From: Boswellia sacra
Lineage: Eukaryota > Streptophyta > Magnoliopsida > Sapindales > Burseraceae
DNA length: 64,000 bases
Assembly: GCA_013180625.2 (NCBI GenBank)
Contig: SNVD02002618.1
Location: 1 to 64,000, forward strand
Direction of reading: 5' to 3'
Shown here: positions 23,093 through 32,778 of the stretch, piece after piece
Numbering within the stretch: position 1 is the first letter of the stretch
Layout of the letters: every line of letters begins with the position of its first letter
Translations under genes and position numbers: made by a program
The notes under the pieces: model-generated
What the model was told of the DNA's origin: nothing
Database searches by the model: none
What the model saw: only the letters and a program-made list of their open reading frames with translations

Positions 23093-24512
23093 TGATAAGT
23101 GTCTATTTATATATCATTTTCATATCAATTCGTCCATGTTTCTTTGCTATATTCCTTGGTATTTTTATGTTTTTGTGTGGTTTTGATGTTTGTAGGAGTT
23201 TTGGAGCAACTTGCACAAAAATGGAGTAAAACCCTTCATTTTCACCTCTGCTAGTCAACCATCTTCTCGGATTTAATTGTATTGATATACAATGAACCCG
23301 TGACATATCATATACCGTTGAAAAGCTCTCGAAGTCTACTTTTTGGAGAAATTTACGGTTTATGAATCCATTCAGTGTACCGAAAGTTGTAATCACAACA
23401 GTGTGAGAAGTGTAGAAATGTAATTCCACACATCACTGTAGCATGTATAATACGGGACACTGTAGCACGTTACTGTAGCAGAGTATTTAAACACATTTTA
23501 GGGTTTTATTTTCATAACTTGAAGAGGGGAAAACATGGGAGGAGGCTGCATTTCTGGATTTCTCTCATCCCTTGGAGTTCTTGAAGGAGAAAGAAGATTT
23601 TGAAAGAGGAGGAACTACAATTCCAAGAAGATTCATCTACAAAGAAGATTTTCAAAGAATTTGCTAAGTTCTTTCTTTCCTTTTCAATTCTGGAATTTCT
23701 CTGTATTGTATTTGTTATTCTGATTGAATATGTGTAACTAAATCTGAATTGGTTGAGGGTGATTTCAAAGCCCTTGATATGGATTTTGTGAGTTGATTGT
23801 GTAAGAAATTGTTATCCAATTCTCTAATTGAAGTTGCTTGTATTTTCCCATATCTAATGCTTATGATTGCTTACTGATTGTATTTGGAATGGCCAACTGA
23901 ATATAATCTGTTGTTGTCTATTGCTAGATTAGAAATCTTGATCCGTAATTGTCATGAATTTCCAATCATTAGTAGCAAAATTGTGATCAGAGATTGCAAT
24001 TGGAAAATACAACCTAGGTTAAATAATCCGAACTTGTGTGATTATTGCTTAGATCAACCTATCTTTCTCATCGTAATGCTTCCATTGAATTAAACTTAGA
24101 GAGCTTGTTCTAGGTTGTTTAATGGATAGAGATTAAATAAAGAGCTTGTTTTATTTAACAACAAAGTAAGGAAAGATTGGGATAACAGAGCTTGTTGTTA
24201 TCTACGGTTGATAACTTCAATGCTGTAATTGGATTACAATTCTATGTTAATTCACAAATTCATATCTTGTGGCAGAGAAAAAACCCTTAACCAGTGTCTC
24301 TCATTGATCTTTCATTCAAATTAACTTCTGTTTTGTTATTCTTAATTTGCATTCTTATTTCATTTAGTTAATCATTCAACAAAACCCCCCCTGTTTAGTT
24401 TATCGTTGCTGGAAATAACGAATTCAATTAGAATCAATCCTCGTGGGAACGATATCTACTTATCACTTTATTACTTGTGCGACTAGTATACTTGCTAGTT
24501 TCGAACGCATCA
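23093..24512 (+). repeat. 3' LTR
   Basis: 1420 bp, TG...CA, about 99% identical by eye to the 5' LTR, followed by the CCAGC target duplication. Confidence 0.93.
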
Positions 24513-25453
24513 CCAGCAACTATGGAACAATGATGAAAATGTTAAAATGTAAAATTTTCTTGACAATAAAGCAGACACCCTCAAATTATGCACTTCTGGG
24601 CAAATAAAGTAAATTCCTTTATAACTACACAAGGGCAGATCAACACAAGTGACATGTTGTGTCAATTTGTGTCTACAAAAACAATTGTTAATTAAAGTAT
24701 CCTGCAGGTGATAGGTTAAAAAAAATATATCAAACTTTCATCTGCTCCTTACACGAACATAGCAACTTCTTATAAATGTATGCCATAACTTTTACAGATC
24801 CAAAGTTCTCATTCCGTAAATCCTTGTAACATCTCTGCTCTAGCAGCTCCGTAATTTGTGCAGAAAAAATACATACAGATTAAAGAGTAAGAATAAAAAT
24901 TGAATCATTTAATATATATATATATATATATATATGTAGAGAGAGAGAGACAGAGATAGAGACTATAGAAAAAAAAACCATATAGCATGAGAAGATTTCA
25001 TATTCAGATCCTTTTTATCTTTTGATTCAAACATATACATATCCAAATCTAACCCACTTCAAATACTTAGAAAAATTAACAAGATTTCACAAAAATACTT
25101 GCACCCATTTGATGGAAACTGGGGCCACGATCACTTCTGTGAATGAAATTTAAATTCATGATTTCGTTATTGTATAGTAGTCATAGAATAGTACAAAAGA
25201 GATATGCACAAAACTACTTTATAATTAGTTAAAGCAAACCTAACTCAAATTTCAGTAAAAGTGGAAGGAGATTGGAGAAAATAGTAGCATATGTACTAAC
25301 ATAAAGGGCAGTTTAGGTAACCATTTTCCTTTTTCTAAAAATAATTTATACAAATTGAAAGAAAAAATGGCTAATTTGATGACTTTAGAAGTTTTATTTG
25401 TGCATCAAACAGCAAAACTATAGCCTGTCAGTTAACCAGAAGACAGAACATAC
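24513..25453. other. inner CACTA element, non-coding stretch
   Basis: Continuation of the inner CACTA element after the retrotransposon. It contains an (AT)n(GA)n microsatellite at about 24911-24961. No exon recognised. Probably intron-like sequence between captured exons. Confidence 0.45.
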
Positions 25454-25528
25454 CTTGGGTATTCGTAATGGCTTCTTTGAAGCATATTCACAAAGCTTCC
25501 CAATTTTTCTATCATTTGGTTCAGCATC
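25454..25528 (-). pseudogene. captured exon of an EFR3-like (SRL2-type) ARM-repeat protein
   Basis: Exactly 25 codons on the minus strand, between a consensus acceptor (ATGCAG|GATGCT) and donor (CCCAAG|GTATGT). It reads DAEPNDRKIGKLCEYASKKP then LRIPK. This segment is near-invariant near the N-terminus of plant EFR3 homologues (plasma-membrane ARM-repeat proteins; SEMI-ROLLED LEAF 2 group). Both splice sites and phase 0 are intact, so it could still be spliced into a chimeric transcript. It lies in the inner CACTA element, between captured Pol IV/V exons upstream and O-fucosyltransferase/RPN2 exons downstream. Confidence 0.75.
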
Positions 25529-26793
25529 CTGCATAAATTGAAAGAATTAGAAGCCTTTAAGAAACTCTATAAAATAGGACGGTAGTTAGTGGGAAAAGAT
25601 TTAACAAGAAGCTCAAAGTTCCTTGACAAAGTCTTTCTTGTCCCCATTCAAGTTCTCTTCTAAGATGTACAAAATTTCTAACAATAACAAATAATTACTA
25701 GTAATAGCAGAAGCAATACTAAGTCTTAAAACTTTGTCGAAACCTTTTTATAATCTAAATACAAATTTTACGTGTTTTAAAACACTGCTAGGAAAGACAC
25801 ATATCACCGAAAACCAAAATTAAACTGAAAGTAAGTAGTACGAATGACATTTCTACACTACTAAATCTTCAACTAAAACATATATACATTAAAAGACCAA
25901 CCAACCCAACCCAATGTTCATTTGAAGAGACAAACATTGATACAAATATTTGTAAAACAAAAGTTCAAGGGCAATCACATTATATAAGTTATAAATTCAC
26001 CTGAATCAAAGAGTTTCTCACTTCACATATTGGATCAGAATCAAAGTTCCATCTCTACTTAATGAATCAAAACAGAACCTAGTAAACAATATGGCATTCG
26101 CTCATAAACCGACAAGCTCAAATCTAAGAATCACAAAACAATCCCAAAATTACATTCTCATGCTAAACAAAATCCAGCGGCATCCACTTATTGAATCAAA
26201 TCAAATTCAGTAAATAATGTGAGTATTTACTCATAAACCCAGAAGCTCAAATCCACCAAGAATCACAAAACAATTCTAGAAATTACATTCTGATGCTAAA
26301 CAAAATCCACTAGCATCTACTCGTTGAATAAAATCAGAATTTAGTAAACAATGCAAGCAAAGTTTTAAGTTAAAAATAAAGAGAAAAGATAATGCCTAAA
26401 TATAATTTCTCCATTTCGCCTAAGATAATATGATAAGCTTTACAAGACCCACAAATCTACACGACTACCACAAAAGGGTGGGTTCTCATCGCCTAATATT
26501 CAAAACTACCAAACATCAATTCCTACATTTAAACACAGTGCCAGACTGAACTCTCATCAACTAACTAGTACTATTATGATGTGAACAAATATAAAAATAT
26601 AGCTAATATGCACAAAAATAAGAATATTTTTGTGCATATTATCTAACTTCAGATTATAGAAAAAAGTGACCTTAGAAATAAGAATGCCGATATCAGTTTC
26701 AGATTCAAACATGCAATCTAACTTCATCAACCATATTTTTAAACACAAAAAGGCATCTTGAATGTAAAAGTCGAGGTTAAGTACTAAACCACA
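25529..26793. other. inner CACTA element, no further exon recognised
   Basis: AT-rich, intron-like. Contains a short duplication of ATCACAAAACAAT...ACATTCT...GCTAAACAAAATCCA (near 26130 and 26260). The minus-strand frame just above 26650 may hold a frameshifted continuation of the Pol IV/V exon (RCLFVFKN at about 26720-26755). Confidence 0.4.
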
Positions 26794-28044
26794 TATCTTT
26801 ATTTCCTTAGGCCCAGTTCCAATCTTTTCATTACCTTGAGGATGGAAAAGTAAAGCTGGCATCAAGGTACTCTTGTCCTTTTCACTTAAACTATGATCAA
26901 CTAGGTACCTACATGCAAAGTTACAACTTTATTAAAACAGCAGTAAAAGAAGTATGAATAGGCATTAATAATCTGTTATTGTTGTTAATTATTAAAACAT
27001 CCCAAACACTAGTTACATTTAAGTTTTCCACCTTTATTCACAAAATTTTTAGTCTGACTGGTAATAAATGTATCTGATTAACAATGTTATATCTCAGGAC
27101 AACAGGAAATATTGTTATTAGTATAATGGAAAGAGAAACAATAATGACTTAATAGCAGAGCCACGATTCTACTGACAGAGTGAAACGATAGAGCCCAGGG
27201 GAGCCAAAACAGCATTATTGCAAGGTCCTCTATACAATACAAGATGCTCTTTTAAAAGGGTGTCATCCCTACCAAAAGCACCATGTAATCATCACAAATT
27301 TAATGAAACAATACTACTATTTCAGTAAGAGATAGATTTTAAATTATAATGTCATAAATGAAACTCTTTTCATGCAACATCACTAATTGCAAGTAAAATA
27401 ATGGACATAAAAAGGTTGAAAATCGGTGGAGGATTGGCTTACCTGTGCAAAATATTCTTCCATTCATGAGAGAGCCTAGTGATGTCATTCATGGCCCAAG
27501 AATTTCTTAAAAGCGATCTTGATATAGTTTCCGATTTTTTAAAATCTTTAGATATAGCAGCACCAATTTTTGCATATCGAGCACCATATTCACCAGAAGC
27601 AAGGCCTTGAACTTTGCCTAATTTAGCCTCTAAATTCTCTGTAGTACTGACTGGCTTACCCAGAAGATTATAGACATCTAAAGGCTCAGAAAGCTTGTTT
27701 CCCTAGTGAATCAAGATCAGACGAATTAGTTTTTAAAGACAAAAACACCACAGCCATGAAATAAAGTAAATATCCCCCACTTCTCCAACATTCCCCACTA
27801 CAAAACAAATGACAAAAAGGCATTTTAAACAAAGATGTAAACTTCAATGCTAAATGATCAAAATTTACATACTACTAACAATTAGAAAGCATGACACAAG
27901 ATCTGCCTCCCCAGAATATATAATATCAAAATGTCCACTAGTGCCCATACAAGGAACCTTTCCCCATGCTAACGCATCAGTATTTCCTTCCAGTTTATCG
28001 ACCATTCCTGCCTTTGATGCTTTAATTAGGCTAGCACCAGGATT
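26794..28044 (-). pseudogene. captured exons of the RNA polymerase IV/V largest subunit C-terminal (DeCL-like) domain
   Basis: Three minus-strand exons join in frame. Exon a, 27907-28044 (46 codons), reads NPGASLIKASKAG, DALAWGKVPCMGT and FDIIYSGE. Exon b, 27443-27702, reads KLSEPLDVYNLLGKPVS and TISRSLLRNSW, then DITRLSHEWKNILHR. Exon c, about 26794-26908, reads HSLSEKDKSTLMPALLFHPQ then EKIGTGPKEIKI. The order DALAWGK - DVYNLL - LLRN..DI..LS....IL - EKIGTGPKEIK is that of the C-terminal region shared by plant NRPD1 and NRPE1. These are the catalytic subunits of Pol IV and Pol V in RNA-directed DNA methylation. Phases fit (0; then 2/1). The first donor is GC rather than GT. The catalytic polymerase core is absent and exon c loses frame after KEIKI. 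I cannot decide between Pol IV and Pol V. Confidence 0.75.
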
Positions 28045-28343
28045 CTGCAACAACATCCAAAACTTGAATATGTAGTATAGGGCTGAAAATAACCTTCTTT
28101 AATATTATAAATCATGGGCATATTAAAAATAGAAAAATACAAAAACTAATAGAGAAGCATGCTTGCATGAAGGGTGACGAGATCTGGGCATATTTTGTTA
28201 TAGTACATTCATACACATACACAAAAGATCGAGATCTGGGTTTGAATAGATCGGTTCAAAAGAAAATGAAACTGGAAATGAAAAAGAGCAAAAGATCCAC
28301 TCATATACAAAAGTGAAAGAATAAATCGAAAATGAAACTTACC

Positions 28344-28440
28344 TTGAACCAAAAATACAAGCAACTGAGTGCGAAAACAAGACAAAAGCGACTGATTTGA
28401 GATGGAAATGAGAGATTGAGAGTGAAACCAAAATCATTGA
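28344..28440 (-). other. possible non-coding first exon of a chimeric CACTA-borne transcript
   Basis: On the minus strand, CT-rich leader-like sequence ends in a consensus donor (GGTTCAAG|GTAAGTTT, edge at 28344). It lies ~300 bp upstream of the Pol IV/V exon a, whose acceptor is TTGCAG|AATCC. This would fit a promoter near the right end of the inner element driving the captured exons. Inferred only from splice-site grammar. Confidence 0.35.
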
Positions 28441-28735
28441 GGTGAGTGAGGTAGGTCGGTGAAGTGGTGATTCATCATGAGAGAAAGAGTGAGCTAGGAT
28501 GACTAGGGCAAATGTGAAAAGATAAAGGGAAATGATGAAAAAAATACAGGTAGTGAAAGAAACCTAATTACTTATGTCACACTATTTTTAAAATGATAAA
28601 TATGTGATTATAAAAAGACAAAAAGTGACAAAAAATTAATTTGACTTTAAGACTACTATTATATGTCTCACTTTTTTAGAAAATCGTCAAATAAAAAAAT
28701 GGGGAGTGACAAATATTAAAAAAGTTCTTGTAGTG

Positions 28736-30004
28736 TTTATTTTTGCACATGATATATCTAACATAGAAGTACCCCAAAAAATTTAAAATTAAAATTAAAA
28801 TAACAATTCCCATGGAAGCTTCCATTTCATCAAAAAACATGTCAACTGTGTATAAATTTAGTGCAGAATAGACTTGTGGGAAAAGACTCATGACTCTCAA
28901 TGGCAATCTTAATGTGAACTGCAACTGTAAAAGAAATAGTTAATAATACACAAAAAAGCATCAAGCATTTTAAGAAATAAAAACTCACTTCTTTCCAACC
29001 AATGAAGACCCTAATAAGACTTCACCTAACTTTTCTCAGACTCATTATCTGGCTTGGGTCCAGCTAACTCTCCCTCTTCAGCTTTTTACCTGAGGATCCC
29101 TTGTTCTTAGAACTTGATTTCTTGGAATCACCAGCAGACATATTAATAGCACATGTAATAGCACGCCAGTAAATGCCTAATCTTTAAAGCTAGACATATT
29201 AATTAAATTTATCTAGAAACTACAGATTCGCTTCAAAAGAATTGTTGACATAGTTATGTATTGTGGTGTACATATATGTGAATAAGTCTCAAGCATGTAT
29301 ACATGTTAGTTAGAAGTGACATATAGAAGAATATTCAGGAGAATTAGAAACAAATAGAAGGATTGAACTAATTTCACCTCTAGCAAATGGTTGTGGTGCT
29401 GATTCTGTTTTTCTTGGAGATTGTTCACTCCGCCAAATCATTTGAGAAAAACTAGCAATTGTCAAAAAAGTTGCTGGCATAACTTTTGCCCAACTAAAGA
29501 CCTACTTCTATCTTCTGAAAGTCTTCTCACAGAATGAACCAACAGTTGGTCAAATTCAATAGAAAACAAGAAGACACAAAACAGAAGGAGCAAGAGAAAC
29601 AAGGAATCAATCTTTACTTGAACTTGGAAGAAGAGATTGGAAAACGACGAGTGAAATCCTACCAAACTAACTTGAATGCTAAAATCACGGCATCATCTCC
29701 AATAGTGACTGCACAATAATAATGTTGACTTGACTGCCCAACAATAAAAGCAGCTGAATTCAAATACCAGAATAAGTTAAGAAAGTTTCCATCATTAAGG
29801 GGTAAACTACCAGAAATTCTAGCATGCATGCCATAGAGTTAAGAAGGGAACACGAGACTAAGAAAAAATTGCTTAATATATGCTTATAGATACATCTTTA
29901 TGAACGAGGTAAAGGGTGCTAACGAAACATAATTGTGGTTACCATAGCATAGGTTCTATACAAACTATCTGCAGGCTGATAGAATTAGGCTACCAAATTA
30001 TCAC
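28736..30004. other. outer CACTA element, right part, mostly unrecognised
   Basis: A minus-strand stretch at about 29085-29143 reads MSAGDSKKSSSKNKGSSG and ends at a donor-like CTCAG|GTAAAA. It may be another captured exon but I cannot name it. Other ORFs here are not convincing. Confidence 0.35.
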
Positions 30005-30151
30005 CTGTAATTCTAGCAGTGGTAGAGGCATTACGCTAGTAATTGCTGCATCAACACATGGTCCATACTTGCTGACATTCCATAACTGGTAAGGCAATCT
30101 TTCAGAAGAATTTCCCCAATCCTCTGAATCCCTATGTTTTGGCTTCTGATA
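30005..30151 (-). pseudogene. captured exon of an unidentified host gene
   Basis: Exactly 49 codons between an acceptor (TTTTAG|TATCAG) and a donor (ACAG|GTGATA), phase 0. It reads YQKPKHRDSEDWGNSSERLP, then YQLWNVSKYGPCVD, and ends MPLPLLELQ. The clean splice edges and amino-acid character indicate a real exon, but I do not recognise the family. It follows 30450-30584 in transcript order and joins in frame. Confidence 0.5.
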
Positions 30152-30449
30152 CTAAAAGCGAGAATTAGCTTCTTGAAACCATTGCTGCAGCATTCTCTAC
30201 ATCTCAGAATAAAAAACGGTTAGAAAATACCCTAGAGGCCAGGGGTTCAAAATGAAACAAATATAGAAGGGTTTACTGAATTTCTTTTTTCTTTTAAAAA
30301 AGGAGTTGTTAAGACCAAATATGACTGTCTTTCTCAAAGTAGAAACTTTTGCTGCAGAATTTTCCTTAAGAATACAAACCATTAGACCTAAAATTCACAT
30401 CACAATATTTCTCTAAAGAAGTAACTGTAACTACAATTTAAATAATTAC

Positions 30450-30584
30450 CTGAATATCAGAACCATCAAACCGGGCAATAACACCAAGCATAACAATGCA
30501 AACCTCCTCCGATGGTGTTTCTTGGTTCGAATCACTCTTAGCTCCACGGACCCTCAATTTTAAAACCCTTGCAGGATGTAGAAA
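30450..30584 (-). pseudogene. captured exon of an unidentified host gene (upstream partner)
   Basis: Exactly 45 codons between an acceptor (GTATAG|TTTCTA) and a donor (TTCAG|GTAATT), phase 0. It begins FLHPARVLKLRVRGAKSDSN and ends VMLGVIARFDGSDIQ. It joins in frame to the exon at 30005-30151, so the two probably come from the same gene. Family not recognised. Confidence 0.5.
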
Positions 30585-30797
30585 CTATACGCAAACAAGC
30601 TGATCATGAGTTCCTTGATTACTACAAGGATGCAAACGTAGAATAGAAAGTATCATAAAGCCCTATTACCTAGAGATCCATCAACTTTTTCCTAGAGATT
30701 CCATTGGTTGCTTTTGACCAACTTTCATTTCCTAGAGATTCAATGCAAACTTAGAATAGAAAGGATGCAAACAAGTTAAAATGATTGGCCTATGATA

Positions 30798-30913
30798 GCT
30801 TCAAGATGGCCACTGAGAACGCGATTCGGTCGAGGTGAGAGTCGGGGGTGAGGGAGGTGGTGCGACATGATGCGTTCGGGGTAGGATTCGGATTTGAGTA
30901 AGGAGAGAGCGGC
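30798..30913 (-). pseudogene. captured fragment of a pentatricopeptide-repeat (PPR) protein N-terminus
   Basis: The minus strand reads AALSLLKSESYPERI, then after a frame change TSLTPDSHLDRIAFSVAI. ALSLLKSExNPERI...AASLTPxxHLDRIAFSVAV is the opening of a group of plant organelle PPR proteins. About three codons and the frame between the two halves are lost. It lies ~210 bp upstream of the unidentified exons in the outer CACTA element, where a transcript's 5' end would be. Confidence 0.55.
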
Positions 30914-31700
30914 AGGTGAGAGTAGGAATTAGGGATTTAGGGTTGCTTTATTTTCTTTATATAGTATTGTAAACTTACCAGAAATCCATATCTATTAAAA
31001 ATTATCAAAATAGTCCTCTTCCTCAGTCCCTATATTTCAAATTTTTTTCATTTACACCATTAGACGAATTTTTTATAATTTTTAGAGCACTAAATGTTTT
31101 AATTTAAATTTTAAAATAATTATAATAATTTTTTGCATATTTAAAATGTGATATTATTATAAAATAATTTTTTTGATATTTTTAATTGTTTAATTTTCAT
31201 CAAAGCAATTAAATAATATGATTTTCATCACTTTGAAATAAAAAAATAATTTTATTTATTTCATAAAATTTTCACATTTAAAAATTCATTTTTCTAAATT
31301 TAATATTTAAAAATTTATTCTTTTCATACATATAATAATGTTATCTTTAATTTAAAGATTGTTAAAATTTATTTTTAATTTTATATAAAAAATAAAATTA
31401 TATTGTTTAATTATATTTAGATAAATTTATTGAAATTTTAAATATTATATTCACATATTTGAAAGAAAAAATGAAAAGAAAGAGGACAATTTGAGAGGAA
31501 AAAGAAAAAAATTACATTTTTTCATATTTGTCAAACTTTTATAAAAATGTGATATATATATTATTGAATAAAGACAAAAAGTGACAAATAAGATGAATTG
31601 ATATGTTTGACTTTAAGACATAGTTAAATTTCTCACTTTTTTAAAAAACTGTCAAATAAAAAATTGTGAAGTGACAAATATGCAAAAAATTCTTATAGTG
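30914..31700. other. right subterminal region of the outer CACTA element
   Basis: AT-rich. The last ~160 bp resemble the inner element's right end (GACAAAAAGTGACAAA, TTTGACTTTAAGACA, TCTCACTTTTTTA, AAATTGTGAAGTGACAAATAT), then AATTCTTATAGTG. Confidence 0.65.
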
Positions 31701-31703
31701 CCA

Positions 31704-32449
31704 GTCAATCAACATAATGGATTGCAGCTCTTACTGCCCATAGATGTTGGTTGTTTATAACCAAACCACGTAAAATTTCTATAAACTCTAAGTTAACTAA
31801 TTCTGGTATATTCTACATAATAATCCATACAACTTCAGATCTCATAGTACTGATGACAAAAAAATAATCACAACAAATAGAAGGAAAAAGGAAGAAAGAA
31901 AAAAATGAGTAAGGAAAAAGAAAGAAGGAAGAAAGAGAGATGACAAGAAAAGTAGGCAATAGTTGTTGCTACTTACTTTAAGGTTTCTTGAATTTTTTTA
32001 ATCTATGAATTTATTTTTTAGCTTTAAAAAATAGAGAGAGAAAAAAATGTAAAATGAAAAATATATGTAAAATGATGATCTTGCCCTTTGACCATTAACT
32101 TTAAAGGATGACTATTAAAATTTTGAGGGGTCAATGTCAATTTTAGATCCAGCAAAATGTTGACGTTTTGATCAATTCTTTTGTGGGTTCAGTTAAATAT
32201 CCCTTTTTTAATGGAAAAATGGATTTAGAAATGAAAGGAAATTGTGTTTTTTTTAACAACAATTGTGTTAATTTTTTATTAACCTAGCTTACTTAACATT
32301 TAAGAAAGTCTCACCCATATCTGTTATGTACATGTAAATTATTTTTAGAAATTTATTAAATATCTGCCCTTGCATTTAGCTAAATCCATGATTCCCCTAA
32401 TTATTAATTTCATCTTTCAAATAATCATGAATGAGGAGAGAAGTTAAAA
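31704..32449. other. intergenic, nothing recognised
   Basis: AT-rich sequence with a GAAGAAAGA-rich stretch at 31880-31945. No supported gene. Confidence 0.45.
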
Positions 32450-32720
32450 ATATTTTGTTTATAGGAAGAAAGGGTGGATTGAACAATAGAAACTAGATAG
32501 AGAATATAGGAGAAAGAATGGAAAAACTTTAGTCATTATTATATTGTATGTAAATTTTGTTATTTATTTTAAGATAAAACATTTACATCAGCTCTCATTT
32601 TAATCATTAGACCCGTTGCCATCCAATTCATAGGGAGATGGAGGGGGCTTACAACTTTTTGAAATACATACATACATACGTACGTACATACATACATATA
32701 TATATGTATATACATATACA
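32450..32720. repeat. direct repeat, copy 1 (also at 35690-35930), with TACA/TATA microsatellite
   Basis: GTGGATTGAACAATAGAAAC, ATAGAGAATATAGGAG, CTCTCATTTTAATCATTAGACC and CCATCCAAT followed by ACATACATACATACGT recur in the same order at 35704-35890. The copies flank the composite inverted-repeat element between them. Confidence 0.7.
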
Positions 32721-32778
32721 TATACATATATAATGAGATATTTTAACATAAAAGTTTGACTTAAAACTAGACATCAAT

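Larger units (their letters stand above)
15334..24512 (+). mobile_element. Athila-like LTR retrotransposon carrying suppressor-like and LOG cargo
   Basis: Two LTRs (15334-16757 and 23093-24512) begin TGATAAGTG and end CGCATCA. A perfect 5-bp target duplication CCAGC flanks the element (15329-15333 and 24513-24517). Just inside the 5' LTR is a primer site for tRNA-Asp, and just before the 3' LTR a purine tract AGGGGAA. Coding content in order is: a gag C-terminus/protease ORF (frameshifted, capsid part missing), a truncated start of reverse transcriptase, a 69-codon ORF, a 127-codon suppressor-like ORF, three 67-bp repeats, an intact LOG ORF, and a ~1.9-kb 3' untranslated part. There is no RNase H or integrase, so it must depend on a partner for mobility. 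It is inserted in the inner CACTA element. Confidence 0.93.
12393..28735. mobile_element. inner CACTA transposon (Pack-CACTA) with captured gene pieces
   Basis: The left end is CACTATAAGAAAAAATGTC at 12393. The right end is ...AAGTTCTTGTAGTG, ending at 28735. The flanking trinucleotide is TTT on both sides (12390-12392 and 28736-28738). The left subterminal repeats (GACGGTTTT, CGCCACCAATGGCACCG) match those of the outer element, and the right 170 bp (GTGACAAA, TTTGACTTTAAGAC, TCTCACTTTTTTAG) match the outer element's right end. Minus the LTR retrotransposon it is about 7.2 kb. It contains no transposase. It contains minus-strand exon fragments of at least four host genes: RPN2, an O-fucosyltransferase, EFR3-like, and the Pol IV/V largest subunit. 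Confidence 0.7.
11635..31700. mobile_element. outer CACTA transposon (Pack-CACTA), split by a nested CACTA
   Basis: The left end is CACTACAAGAAAAATGACC at 11635. The right end is ...AATTCTTATAGTG, ending at 31700 (complement CACTATAAGAATT). A 3-bp direct repeat CCA flanks both ends (11632-11634 and 31701-31703), the target size of CACTA elements. The left subterminal region is built of GACGGTC/TTTGACGG repeats and the right one of GTGACAAA-type sequence. Both are shared with the inner element, so the two are relatives. Without the inner insertion this element is about 3.7 kb. It has no transposase but carries minus-strand host exon fragments at 30005-30151, 30450-30584 and about 30798-30913. 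A 3-bp duplication is weak evidence alone; the matching termini and subtermini strengthen the pairing. Confidence 0.7.

Noticed and set aside
15334..24512. The possibility that LOG is an ordinary host gene disrupted by nearby retrotransposons
   Set aside because: LOG lies between two near-identical LTRs that share one target duplication, with gag remnants upstream and a polypurine tract downstream, and it has no introns.
26794..28044. A functional Pol IV/V gene
   Set aside because: Only the C-terminal domain exons exist, flanked by CACTA sequence and unrelated gene pieces, and the last exon loses frame.
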